Positions 44,467-53,154 of a stretch of DNA of 64,000 nucleotides are shown in pieces; position 1 is the stretch's first letter; each line of letters starts with the position of its first letter. The notes under the pieces are model-generated. The model ran no database searches, was not told where the DNA came from, and saw only the letters and a program-made list of their open reading frames with translations. Position numbers and translations under genes: made by a program. This DNA is from DQWO01 sp964478545 (GTDB lineage: Bacteria; Desulfobacterota; Anaeroferrophillalia; Anaeroferrophillales; Anaeroferrophillaceae), in the NCBI GenBank assembly GCA_964478545.1, contig CAYZIS010000013.1, positions 6,051-70,050 on the forward strand, written 5' to 3'.

Positions 44467-45978
44467 ATGAAAAATCTGCTGCAAAAAATAGATTTTCCCT
44501 ATTATCACCGGCTTTTTCACCGGCTCTATTCCACCGGGCTGAAGATGGCTTTCTGCGATCTCGAGGGCAAAGTGCTCTGGCCGGAGGATGGGAAAGTGGA
44601 TGATGCCATGGAGTCAGCCCTGGCGGCGCTCTGCCCCGAGGACGATCTTTCCACCCTGTCTCCAGCTGCCGGAGGCGGCTGTTGGACAAGGGAATTGTCA
44701 GGCGGTCTGTATGTCTGCCCGGTACAGCTTATCGGTGAGCACCTGATCGGCTGGCTGGCAATCCTGGTTGATGAAATCCTCGGGGAAGACGAGGCCCAAA
44801 AGCTTAAGGGACTGGTGGATGATGTGGCTGCCGGCATCACCAGGGACTGTCGCTATGAACATGATCTTGATAATTTGGTTGATGAAGTGGCAAAGCGCTA
44901 CGAGGAACTGCATCTTGTCTACGGTATGCGCGACCTGATCAAGGAATACCATTACAGCCAGGATATCTTCGAGCCTTTGCTTGAAAAATGTCATCTTGCT
45001 CTGGATACTTCTTTGACCGCTTTCATCTTTCCGGACCGGGATCTGCAGTTGTATCGGCAGGACCCGGCAAAAGATATAGATAACCTCGACCTTCTCCTGA
45101 CCAGGATGAACAGTGAAATCTGCCGGTTTATTGCCAGCAGCAAGGAACCCCTGGTGCTCAATCGTGAGGATGATTCCCGCCGGAAGTACTTATGGTCCGG
45201 GGTGCCCTGGAAGATTATGGCTATCCCGATCATGGTTGAACGGAAGATGGTTGCCGCCATTATGATGCTGAGGGCGGCTGATCAGCCGGATTTCAGCAAC
45301 AGTGACCGGAATATCAGCGAGGCAATTGCCGAACAGCTGGGCATTATTATCCTCAATCAGGTTATCTACGGCAAGCTGGAGAGTTTTTCCGAGGAGATGG
45401 CCGCCACCATGATAGAATCCATTGATGCCAAGGATCCCTACACCCGGGGCCATTCAGACCGGGTGAACAGGTATTCCATGGCCATCGGCGAAGCCTTGAA
45501 CTTCCCTGAACAGGACATGAAAAACCTCTACTGGTCTTCGCTGCTCCATGACCTGGGAAAGCTCGGGATTCCTGACCAGGTTCTGGGCAAGGTGGGAAAG
45601 CTGGATGAGGATGAATATACCATGATCAAGTCCCATTCCCAGTGCAGCCATGATATCATTGCCCACGTGAAGCGCCTGGCCCCGTCGCTGCGGGCCATTC
45701 TCCATCACCATGAGCGATATGACGGCACCGGTTATCCTGATGAACTGGCCGGGTTGGCTATCCCCCTGCATGCCCGGATTATTGCCGTGGCGGATACTTT
45801 TGATGCCATTACCAGTTCCCGTTCATATCGGCCCTCCCGTTTAGTCAGCGAAGCGATGGTGGAACTGCAGCGGGTCAAAGGCACCCAGCTTGATCCGGAA
45901 CTGGTTGATTTGTGGCTGGATGTCTATACAACAAAATTTGCGCCGGCAGCCGGAACCCGGACCGGGGAGAAAGAGTAG
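44467..45978 (+). CDS. HD-GYP c-di-GMP phosphodiesterase with N-terminal sensor and GAF domains
   Basis: The 503-residue protein has an N-terminal PocR-like sensor segment (about 10-130, with Cys residues in GGGCWTRELSGGLYVCPV), a GAF domain (about 175-310) and an HD-GYP domain (about 320-480). The metal and catalytic motifs are complete: GHSDRVNRY, SSLLHDLGKLGIP, HHHERYDGTGYP and ADTFDAITS. HD-GYP enzymes break c-di-GMP down to GMP. ATG 44467 follows GAAGGGA; a longer upstream frame overlapping the regulator is less likely. The STAS gene starts directly after the stop. With the GGDEF gene at 50.8 kb, the operon encodes both synthesis and breakdown of the messenger. Confidence 0.92.
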   Translation: MKNLLQKIDFPYYHRLFHRLYSTGLKMAFCDLEGKVLWPEDGKVDDAMESALAALCPEDDLSTLSPAAGGGCWTRELSGGLYVCPVQLIGEHLIGWLAILVDEILGEDEAQKLKGLVDDVAAGITRDCRYEHDLDNLVDEVAKRYEELHLVYGMRDLIKEYHYSQDIFEPLLEKCHLALDTSLTAFIFPDRDLQLYRQDPAKDIDNLDLLLTRMNSEICRFIASSKEPLVLNREDDSRRKYLWSGVPWKIMAIPIMVERKMVAAIMMLRAADQPDFSNSDRNISEAIAEQLGIIILNQVIYGKLESFSEEMAATMIESIDAKDPYTRGHSDRVNRYSMAIGEALNFPEQDMKNLYWSSLLHDLGKLGIPDQVLGKVGKLDEDEYTMIKSHSQCSHDIIAHVKRLAPSLRAILHHHERYDGTGYPDELAGLAIPLHARIIAVADTFDAITSSRSYRPSRLVSEAMVELQRVKGTQLDPELVDLWLDVYTTKFAPAAGTRTGEKE

Positions 45979-46290
45979 ATGATGGAGTTCAGCCGGACGG
46001 AAATCGGAATGATGACCTACCTTACCCCCAGCGGTTTATTCGCGGACAAACCGGGCCTGGAGGCTTTGAGAGAAACGGTCAAGTCATGCATTCAGGAGCA
46101 CCAGTTTCACCTGGTTCTGGACTTGGCCGATGTGTCGACTCTGAATGGGATGATGGTTGATGCCCTGCTCGACATCCAGGATGAACTGGTGCGGCTCGGC
46201 GGCAGCCTGAAGCTGGTCAATGCCAGTCAGGTGATCAGGGAAATTTGTCAGTTTACCGGATTGAACAATTATGTGAACCTGGTGGAGTGA
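45979..46290 (+). CDS. STAS-domain protein (anti-anti-sigma factor-like)
   Basis: The 103-residue protein is a lone STAS domain: strand MTYLTPSGLFADKPGL, then HLVLDLADVSTLNGMMVDALL and LVNASQVIREICQFTGL. In SpoIIAA-type proteins the DSSG motif carries the phosphorylatable Ser; here the aligned positions read LNGMM, with no Ser or Thr at that position, so switch by phosphorylation is not expected. The start overlaps nothing but follows the HD-GYP stop at once. It may be a binding module that links the sensors to the assembly ATPase encoded 3 nt downstream. Confidence 0.82.
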   Translation: MMEFSRTEIGMMTYLTPSGLFADKPGLEALRETVKSCIQEHQFHLVLDLADVSTLNGMMVDALLDIQDELVRLGGSLKLVNASQVIREICQFTGLNNYVNLVE

Positions 46291-46293
46291 AAA

Positions 46294-48003
46294 ATGCCGG
46301 CAGTTGTGAGCGCCATTTATAAACCCCAGAAGAGAATTGGTGATATTCTCCTGGAACGGGAGCTGGTTACCGAGGAGCAGCTCGCTGAGGTTTTCGTTCT
46401 GCAGAAAAAACTTGGCCGGCAGATCGGACAGATCCTGGTTGAGCAGGGGATGGTCGCCGATAAAGATCTGATGCGGGCCTTGGCCGAACAGTACAACCTG
46501 TCCTATGTCTGGCTTCGTCCCGGGATTTATGATCCCGAAGCCCTGGCGCTGCTGGGCAAGAGAACTGCCCTGCGCCTGGAAATGATGCCGATCATCAAGG
46601 TTCGCTCTCACCTGTACGTGGCTACCAATACCCCCCAGGCAATTCCCGAACTGGATGAAATTGAGAGCCGAACCGGCCTGAAAGTTAAACCGGTGCTGGC
46701 CTGTCGTGCTGATATTATCAAGGCGATAAACGAGTCGTTCTCGGAGTTGAGCCATATATCTGACTTTGTCGGCGATCTGGAAGATGATTTTGAAGTGCTG
46801 GAAAATCAGAACCCTGATGATTTCACCGCTATTGATGAAATGGCCGAAGGCAGTCCGATTGTCAACCTGGTTAACTCGATTATCCAGCGGGCGGTGAAGG
46901 ACAAGGCCAGTGATATCCACATCGAACCTTCACGGACCAAGTGCCGGGTGCGCATGCGGATAGACGGCGTCCTCTACGAGATCATGTCGCCGAAAATCAA
47001 GATGCACGCGGCGCTGGTTTCACGGCTGAAGGTGATGGCAAATCTTGACATCGCCGAACGGCGGCTGCCCCAGGACGGCAGGATCCAGGTGAATACCCGG
47101 GGCCGGGTTGTTGACCTCAGGTTCAGCTCCCTGCCCGGCATCTTCGGGGAAAAGGTTGTCCTGCGGGTGCTCGACAAGGACCAGTCCATTCTTGAGATTG
47201 ATAAACTGGGCATGAGCGAGCTGAATGAGCAGGAGTTTCGCCGGCTCCTCCAGCGCAGCAGCGGTCTTCTCCTGGTGACCGGGCCCACCGGCAGCGGCAA
47301 AACCACCACCCTCTACGCGGCTATTAATCACCTCAACAGCCTGGAAAAAAATATTGTTACCATCGAAGACCCGGTGGAATATCAACTGGATATTGTCAAC
47401 CAGAATCAGGTAAAGGAAAGCATTGGTCTCGGATTCGCGATGATGCTCAAGCATATCCTCAGGCAGGATCCGGATATCATTATGGTGGGTGAAATTCGTG
47501 ATCGGGAAACTGCCGAAATTGCCGTCCAGGCATCCCTGACCGGACACCTGGTCCTTTCCACCCTGCATACCAACAGCTGTGTCGGGGCTATCAGCCGGCT
47601 GTTGGAAATGGGGGTGGAGCCCTTCCTGCTTTCTTCGGCGTTAAGCGGGGTCATTGGTCAGCGGCTGGTGCGTACCGTCTGCCCGGCCTGCAAAACCACC
47701 TATATCCCCGGCAATGAGATGGTTGAGAAAATGGGGATGGAAGCTGGTGGAGGTCTTAAATTTGCCCGGGGAAGAGGGTGCCCGGAATGCTATGATTCCG
47801 GCTACAAGGGGCGTATTGCCATCCATGAAATCCTGGCTACGGATAGCAACCTCCAGCGGCTGATGAACCGTAATCCGACCAATGATGATCTGGAACGCTA
47901 TGTTACTGAACGGGAGCTGGTCACGATCTTCAAAGATGGTTATCAACGGGTGCGACAGGGCCTGACGACACCGGAGGAAATCAGCCGGATAGTGAACCTC
48001 TGA
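46294..48003 (+). CDS. Type IV pilus/type II secretion assembly ATPase (PilB/GspE/MshE-like)
   Basis: The 569-residue hexameric ATPase powers pilus or pseudopilus polymerisation at the inner membrane. It has N-terminal MshEN-like halves (RIGDILLERELVTEEQL and QIGQILVEQGMVADKDL, residues 15-70), of the type that binds c-di-GMP in MshE. The ATPase core has Walker A GPTGSGKTTT, Asp box IVTIEDPVEY, Walker B DPDIIMVGEIRD and His box LSTLHTN. The zinc site is CPAC...CPEC. No PilT-type retraction ATPase is in the window. It lies directly before the PilC/GspF gene. Confidence 0.93.
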   Translation: MPAVVSAIYKPQKRIGDILLERELVTEEQLAEVFVLQKKLGRQIGQILVEQGMVADKDLMRALAEQYNLSYVWLRPGIYDPEALALLGKRTALRLEMMPIIKVRSHLYVATNTPQAIPELDEIESRTGLKVKPVLACRADIIKAINESFSELSHISDFVGDLEDDFEVLENQNPDDFTAIDEMAEGSPIVNLVNSIIQRAVKDKASDIHIEPSRTKCRVRMRIDGVLYEIMSPKIKMHAALVSRLKVMANLDIAERRLPQDGRIQVNTRGRVVDLRFSSLPGIFGEKVVLRVLDKDQSILEIDKLGMSELNEQEFRRLLQRSSGLLLVTGPTGSGKTTTLYAAINHLNSLEKNIVTIEDPVEYQLDIVNQNQVKESIGLGFAMMLKHILRQDPDIIMVGEIRDRETAEIAVQASLTGHLVLSTLHTNSCVGAISRLLEMGVEPFLLSSALSGVIGQRLVRTVCPACKTTYIPGNEMVEKMGMEAGGGLKFARGRGCPECYDSGYKGRIAIHEILATDSNLQRLMNRNPTNDDLERYVTERELVTIFKDGYQRVRQGLTTPEEISRIVNL

Positions 48004-48022
48004 GAGATGGACAGGCGGGCAG

Positions 48023-49141
48023 ATGGCGATTGACCTGGGCAAGAAAGCAGTTTCGGCCGGAAAGCAGGCAAAGTCTGGAAAGCCTTTATTTTCATTGCCA
48101 CACCTCCGGGTTTCCAACAAGGCTCGCATCTTTTTTGTTCAGCGTCTGGCCCTGCTGCTCGAAACCGGAGGAGCTCTCTACCCAAGCCTTGAGTCCTTGC
48201 GGTCCCAAACCAGTGATGAATCCCTGGCGGCAGCCATCGGCGAGATGGCCGAGGATGTCAGGGAAGGCAAGGCGTTTTCCGAGGCGTTGCTTCATCATCC
48301 AGAGATATTTTCCCCGACCTATGTGAGCTTGATCGGGGCTGCAGAGCGCGGCGGCTACCTTCCCAAAATCCTCTACCAGCTGCTGGAGATGGAAGAAAAA
48401 CAGGAAAAAATGCGTTCCACCATTTTTTCCGCCATCTCCTACCCGGCTTTTCTGCTGGTTTTTTCCACAGCGGTGGTGATTTTCATCCTGGCGGTGGTTT
48501 TCCCCAAGTTTGCCGATATGTTTGCGGCCATCCACGATCAGTTGCCGATAACCACCCTGTTCCTCATGGCCGTGAGTGAGGTGATGCGGAAATTCTGGTT
48601 TCTCATTATTCCTGGCTTCGTGGTTTTCCTGATGGCTGTTGTTTATTGGTATAGGTCGGCCGCCGGGAAAAGGCTGATAGACAGGGCGAAATTGCGTCTG
48701 CCGGTGATCCGGGATGTGTTTGTCCAGATTTATCTCGTTCAGTTTTTACGGATGATGAGCCTGTCGCTGTCGGGGGGGGTGCCCCTGCTTGATATCCTTT
48801 CGGTCAGTCGGGGGATGATCGAAAACCAGTTATTTGATACTTTTATTGACAGCCTTGCCGCCCGGGTGACCGAAGGCCAGGGCCTGGCCATCGGCTTTGA
48901 AACGGAACCATTTATTCCCGCCATCACCAGGCAGATGATCAGGACCGGCGAGGAAAGCGGCACCCTGGCAATGGTGATGAGCAAAATCGCTGATTTTTAT
49001 GAACAGGAAATTGAAAAAAAGCTGAAAACCTTTGAAAAAATTATCGAACCGCTGATGCTGGTGGTTATGGGGGTGGTCGTGGGGGTGATCGTTGCCTCGC
49101 TTATCCTGCCGATCTTTAAACTGAGCCGGGCAGTGCGCTGA
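48023..49141 (+). CDS. Inner-membrane assembly platform protein (PilC/GspF-like)
   Basis: The 372-residue protein has two T2SSF domains (about 40-165 and 240-365) and three membrane segments (about 140-160, 190-215 and 345-365). Family signs are FVQRLALLLETGGALYPSLES, LIGAAERGGYLPKIL, the second-copy FLRMMSLSLSGGVPLLD and MIRTGEESGTLAMVM. It forms the platform moved by the ATPase. The ATG follows GGCGGGC poorly as a ribosome-binding site, 19 nt after the ATPase stop. Confidence 0.93.
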   Translation: MAIDLGKKAVSAGKQAKSGKPLFSLPHLRVSNKARIFFVQRLALLLETGGALYPSLESLRSQTSDESLAAAIGEMAEDVREGKAFSEALLHHPEIFSPTYVSLIGAAERGGYLPKILYQLLEMEEKQEKMRSTIFSAISYPAFLLVFSTAVVIFILAVVFPKFADMFAAIHDQLPITTLFLMAVSEVMRKFWFLIIPGFVVFLMAVVYWYRSAAGKRLIDRAKLRLPVIRDVFVQIYLVQFLRMMSLSLSGGVPLLDILSVSRGMIENQLFDTFIDSLAARVTEGQGLAIGFETEPFIPAITRQMIRTGEESGTLAMVMSKIADFYEQEIEKKLKTFEKIIEPLMLVVMGVVVGVIVASLILPIFKLSRAVR

Positions 49142-49295
49142 ATAGTGGGTCGGGAAAACATTTTTTTGCCTCAGGAAAATATTTTCTAAAGTCTGATGTT
49201 CAGCCTGACGATACTAAAAGTATTGAAAATATTAGAAAAAGAGAAAAACCAGACAGGGATGTCAGTTTAAACCCAACAACAAGAGGATGGGAGTT

Positions 49296-49823
49296 ATGAA
49301 AAATCGTATCGAATGGAATGAGAAAATGGGGAAAAGGGGTTTTACCCTGATTGAATTGTTGATCGTGGTGATTATCCTGGCCGTCCTGGCTGCGATTGTC
49401 ATCCCACAGTTCAGCAGTTCCACCAAGGATGCCCAGGAATCGGCGCTGGATACCAACTTGACTGAAATGCGCAATGCGGTGGAATTGTACTATCACCAGC
49501 ATGGCTCAGTCTATCCGGCTTTCGTTGGTGACGGGACCAATGCGGCGGAAACCGAGGCCACCCTCTTGAGCCAGCTTACTCGCTATACTGCTATGGACGG
49601 GGCTGTCAGTGATACGAAAGATGCCACCAACAAGTATGGTCCATACCTGAAAAAACAGGAATTGCCCACCAACCCCATCGATGGCAATACCAACTGGGTC
49701 TTCAATGCTACTAATAAGGGCAGCCTTGCTGAGCCTGCCGCCGCAACCGCAGCTGGCGGCTGGTGGTATGATACTACCTCGGGGAAACTCATCTGTAATA
49801 TCGTCGGGTATGAAAGCCGCTAA
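49296..49823 (+). CDS. Major type IV pilin/GspG-like pseudopilin
   Basis: The 175-residue prepilin has a short basic leader ending KRG, cleaved before FTLIELLIVVIILAVLAAIV with Glu5 present, then a helix (QESALDTNLTEMRNAVELYY) and a soluble head with a single visible Cys near the end (LICNIVG), so no disulfide loop as in classic PilA. The GspG-type HGSVYP start of the head is present. ATG 49296 follows GGGAG; ATG 49287 touches the upstream AAGAGG and is less likely. It is the best candidate for the main fibre subunit. Confidence 0.88.
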   Translation: MKNRIEWNEKMGKRGFTLIELLIVVIILAVLAAIVIPQFSSSTKDAQESALDTNLTEMRNAVELYYHQHGSVYPAFVGDGTNAAETEATLLSQLTRYTAMDGAVSDTKDATNKYGPYLKKQELPTNPIDGNTNWVFNATNKGSLAEPAAATAAGGWWYDTTSGKLICNIVGYESR

Positions 49824-49838
49824 GCGGATAGATGCCTG

Positions 49839-50318
49839 ATGAGACGGGATGGATTTACCCTGATTGAGATTATGGTGGTCGTGGGGATCCTCAGTATTGT
49901 CGCAATGCTGACGATCCCCACTTTTCATTCTGCCGGGGATGAAAAGAAAGTTGCCGGGGCCGCCCAGGAGATTGCTGATGCCCTGTGCTATGCCAGGAGC
50001 GAGGCCATGAAAATTGGACGGGAGTACCGGGTTGAGCTGGTGACCGCGGCAGAGCAGGTTGAGGTTTTTGACCATCAGGCCGATACTGTGGTCTATCATC
50101 CAACCAGCAAGCAGCTCTATCGCCTTACCTTCGGTAGCGAGGGCATCTTTGCCGGCGTGGATCTCGAGTCGGTCAATGGCGGAACCGGCAACTTTCCGCT
50201 TGTTTTTACTGCCGACGGCAGGACTTCCACTGACTATGTTATTGCACTGGCCTACGCTGGCTACGAGGTGAAAGTTTTTGTCAACGCGCTTACCGGCCGG
50301 GTGACCACAGGCCCATGA
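49839..50318 (+). CDS. GspH/FimT-like pseudopilin
   Basis: The 159-residue protein begins MRRDG|FTLIEIMVVVGILSIVAML, with Glu5 in the mature chain. AAQEIADALCYARSEAMKIGREYRV and the DGRTS strand near the end are the GspH/FimT pattern. Minor pilins of this type help start fibre assembly. It follows the major pilin gene by 15 nt. Confidence 0.88.
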   Translation: MRRDGFTLIEIMVVVGILSIVAMLTIPTFHSAGDEKKVAGAAQEIADALCYARSEAMKIGREYRVELVTAAEQVEVFDHQADTVVYHPTSKQLYRLTFGSEGIFAGVDLESVNGGTGNFPLVFTADGRTSTDYVIALAYAGYEVKVFVNALTGRVTTGP

Positions 50319-50339
50319 GGAAATGGCAGGGAATGGATC

Positions 50340-50837
50340 ATGGGGAAACTTCAGGGCTATAGCCGCCGGGGACTGGCATTGCCAGCCGGGGATCGGGGTT
50401 TTTCCTATGTGGAAATACTGGTGGCAATAGTTCTGATCGCTGTCTGCCTTATCCCCGCCCTGAAATCCCTGAGCCCGGCATTTTTTGGCATTATGGAACG
50501 GGAGAAACTGGGCAGTAATTACTTGGCTGTTCGTTCAAAGTTGGAGGAGGTTCTGGCAGCTTCCTATAGAGATTTGGAGATCGCCGCCCAGGACGCTGGT
50601 GGTCCACTGGTGCCGTCCAGTCTTTCTGAACCTGCCTATATGACTTCGGATGGCCGACAGATCGTCCTGCAGGTGTATCTCTCCGGCTATGATGCAGATA
50701 ATGACGATGGGGACAATGATCATTTTACCGGCACCAATCAGGGCATCCTCTGGGTCAAGGTGCAGGTGGATGGTTCGCCCGAGAGCCTGGAAACTCTCAC
50801 CAGCATGTACGAGCAGGAAGGAAGTTTTAAACCATGA
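50340..50837 (+). CDS. PilV/GspI-like minor pilin
   Basis: The 165-residue protein has a long leader (about 20 residues) and cleavage motif DRG|FSYVEILVAIVLIAVCLI with Glu5. The remainder includes SKLEEVLAASYRD and a DADNDDGDNDH stretch that may bind Ca, echoing the Asp-rich minor pilin at the start of the operon. Its stop overlaps the next start by 4 nt. Confidence 0.83.
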   Translation: MGKLQGYSRRGLALPAGDRGFSYVEILVAIVLIAVCLIPALKSLSPAFFGIMEREKLGSNYLAVRSKLEEVLAASYRDLEIAAQDAGGPLVPSSLSEPAYMTSDGRQIVLQVYLSGYDADNDDGDNDHFTGTNQGILWVKVQVDGSPESLETLTSMYEQEGSFKP

Positions 50838-52021
50838 GAGCGATCACTCATCTTTTCAGCAACTGGAATATTCTCCAGTATGGCAATCCCGAGATAGATG
50901 ACTATGCCAAGGGTCTGCTGGTGCTGGAAACCCGCCAGGGACTGTTTTCCTTGAGTCTGATCCTGGTTTTTCTGCTTGGTAGCGCCGCTATCATAAGCAT
51001 TGCCCTCCATATGGACAGCTTTTATCTGCTGACCTATACCCCGCTGGCAGCCCTCTGCCTGCATATTTTACTCTCTTCATATCGGATCGACAGCATCGAA
51101 GCCCAGCAGCTCCTGGCCATTGTTCTCCTGGTAGTCTGCAGCACAGCCTTTGTCCTCCTGGCCCACAAGACTGGCAAGTTCAGCCTGCCGGTGCTGGCTG
51201 GCATTGCCCTGCTTTTTACGGTTGTACCTCTTATGCCCTGGGGACTGCGGGAGGCCAGTGCGGCCTGCTCCCTTATTTATCTGGTGTTTACCTTGTCAAC
51301 CTTAAGTGTCAGGGGACGTTTCGATTATGAAATTCTTTTGCTGCTGCAGTTTTTCATGATTAGTGCCGCTCTTATCTCCCTGACGGTTGTTTCCCGGAAC
51401 AGCAGCGTTCGTCGCAAAGAAATTATCAGCATGTACAATCTCGAAAATGCCCATGCCAAGATGGCGAAACTTTCTTACCAGGATCCGCTGACCGGTGCCT
51501 GGAACCGCCGTTACCTGACGGAAAATTTTCGTTCCCAAGTGGCGAAATATCAGCGGGGTGGCAAACATTTTTCTTTCATCCTGGTTGATTTTAATAATTT
51601 TAAATTGCTCAATGATACCTATGGCCATGATTACGGGGATATGGTGCTGCGGCATTTTTGCCAGGCGATAATGGAGAACCTGGCCCCGGATGATGTGCTG
51701 GTCCGTATGGGTGGGGATGAATTTGCGCTTATGATTGCCGCCGAACCCCGAAAGCGCCTTGCCGACGGCATCGGGCTTTTCAAAAAACGTCTGCAGGGGG
51801 AAACCGCTACCGGTGTCAATGAAGTGACGGTAACCTGCGGCTTGTTGAGCGTCTCCCCTGAACCTGATTCGGTTTTTAAGGATATTTACCAGGCGGCGGA
51901 TAAGGCTATGTATCAAGGCAAAGGGGTCAAAAAGAACCAGATTATTGAAGTAGACAAGACTACTTCCGGGAGCTACATTATCGTTGATCTTGATGCGGAA
52001 ATGACAGGAACAGAGAAATGA
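50834..52021 (+). CDS. Membrane GGDEF diguanylate cyclase
   Basis: The 395-residue protein has about six membrane segments (residues 38-195) and a C-terminal GGDEF domain (about 215-370). The active site RMGGDEF is intact, as are DFNNFKLLNDTYGHDYGD and AADKAMYQGK. At the RxxD inhibition site the sequence reads APDD, so the Arg is missing and product feedback is probably lost. The start overlaps the PilV-like gene and the end overlaps pilM, each by 4 nt, so synthesis of c-di-GMP is wired into the machine's operon. Confidence 0.92.
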   Translation: MRAITHLFSNWNILQYGNPEIDDYAKGLLVLETRQGLFSLSLILVFLLGSAAIISIALHMDSFYLLTYTPLAALCLHILLSSYRIDSIEAQQLLAIVLLVVCSTAFVLLAHKTGKFSLPVLAGIALLFTVVPLMPWGLREASAACSLIYLVFTLSTLSVRGRFDYEILLLLQFFMISAALISLTVVSRNSSVRRKEIISMYNLENAHAKMAKLSYQDPLTGAWNRRYLTENFRSQVAKYQRGGKHFSFILVDFNNFKLLNDTYGHDYGDMVLRHFCQAIMENLAPDDVLVRMGGDEFALMIAAEPRKRLADGIGLFKKRLQGETATGVNEVTVTCGLLSVSPEPDSVFKDIYQAADKAMYQGKGVKKNQIIEVDKTTSGSYIIVDLDAEMTGTEK

Positions 52022-53154
52022 AATTTTCGGGTAGTATTTTAAATGGGAGTCTTGCCCGGGGTCGCGGAAATGGTCCGGGTCCCATCGGTTTTGATCTGGC
52101 GGCGGAAAAACTGAACTTGCTGCAGGTTGAGCGAGATGATGGCGGAGTGTTTGTGCGGGCTGCGGCGTCTGTTCCCTATCCTGATACCTGTGAAGAACTG
52201 ATTGCATCCCCCAAGGCCCTGCGCAAATTTGTTCTCGGCGCACTTAAATTAAAGCCTTTTAAAGGCAGGAACATTGTTACCTGCATGCCGAAAAACAGTA
52301 CAAAAATTTTCAACCTTAAATACCATCACCATCCACATGAAGATAATCTTGGGGCCATTATCGCCGGGGTGAAGGAGAAAATAGTCGGCGAGGTGGAAGA
52401 TTATGTGATTGATTATCTGCCGACCCGTTATGAGAAAAAAACGGCAGATGAGCACTCCATCCTGGTGGCGGCGGCCAGGCGGGATGAAATCATCTCCTAC
52501 CTGGAGCTGCTGCATGGAATAAGCCTTCAGGTCGATGCCATAGATATCGGGCCTTCGGCCCTGCGGCGCCTGGTCGCTCTGATGAATCCCGGTGAAGACT
52601 ATCCATATGTATTATTGATCAACTTTGGCAGAAAAAAGACTTATTTGACCGTGACCACCGGGCTGCGTCTGATGATGGACCGCGAGGTTGATTTTGGCGA
52701 GCAGCTGCTGGTAGCCGAGTTGTGCCGGGCCCTGGACATCCCCGAAGAAAAAGCGCTCCATTTTCTCTACCATTACGGCATTGATTGGGATGTCAACGCC
52801 AAGCAGGAGCAAAGGGATGATCAGAAGGCAAAAGAGATAATTTCGACGATTACCGAAATCCTGACTCCGGTTTTTATGAAGTTTGTTGTTGAGGTGAACA
52901 AGGTCCTTATCTACACGGCTTCTGAGACCAGGGGCGGGGCAATTAAAAAGATCTACCTGCTTGGCAGTGTAGCCCGTTATCCCATGGCGGCTTCATTCCT
53001 TGCCAAGATGTTTACCATTTCGGTTGAAGTCCTGAATCCATTTTCAGAATTTTCATCCCGCAGTGACAGTGCCATTCCTGCCGACCTGGATCCCATTGCC
53101 GGGATTGCTTTGGCCACCGGTTTTGCCCTGAGAGGGATGTATGACTATGCGTGA
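52018..53154 (+). CDS. pilM: PilM-like actin-fold pilus assembly protein
   Basis: The 378-residue cytoplasmic protein matches PilM: IGFDLAAEKLNLLQVER near the start, ALRKFVLGALKLKPFKGRNIVTCMP, the IDIGPSALRRL block and C-terminal LLGSVARYPMAASFLAKMF, as in FtsA/actin-fold ATP-binding proteins. PilM binds the N-terminus of PilN and couples the ATPase to the PilNOP alignment complex. It overlaps its neighbours by 4 and 14 nt. Confidence 0.88.
   Translation: MKFSGSILNGSLARGRGNGPGPIGFDLAAEKLNLLQVERDDGGVFVRAAASVPYPDTCEELIASPKALRKFVLGALKLKPFKGRNIVTCMPKNSTKIFNLKYHHHPHEDNLGAIIAGVKEKIVGEVEDYVIDYLPTRYEKKTADEHSILVAAARRDEIISYLELLHGISLQVDAIDIGPSALRRLVALMNPGEDYPYVLLINFGRKKTYLTVTTGLRLMMDREVDFGEQLLVAELCRALDIPEEKALHFLYHYGIDWDVNAKQEQRDDQKAKEIISTITEILTPVFMKFVVEVNKVLIYTASETRGGAIKKIYLLGSVARYPMAASFLAKMFTISVEVLNPFSEFSSRSDSAIPADLDPIAGIALATGFALRGMYDYA

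Noticed and set aside
46084..46920. 278-codon open frame on the minus strand
   Set aside because: It lies opposite the STAS and ATPase genes, which have unmistakable motifs. The His/Gln-rich translation is typical of an antisense shadow.
51302..52243. 313-codon minus-strand frame
   Set aside because: It is antisense to the GGDEF and pilM genes, whose motifs are complete.
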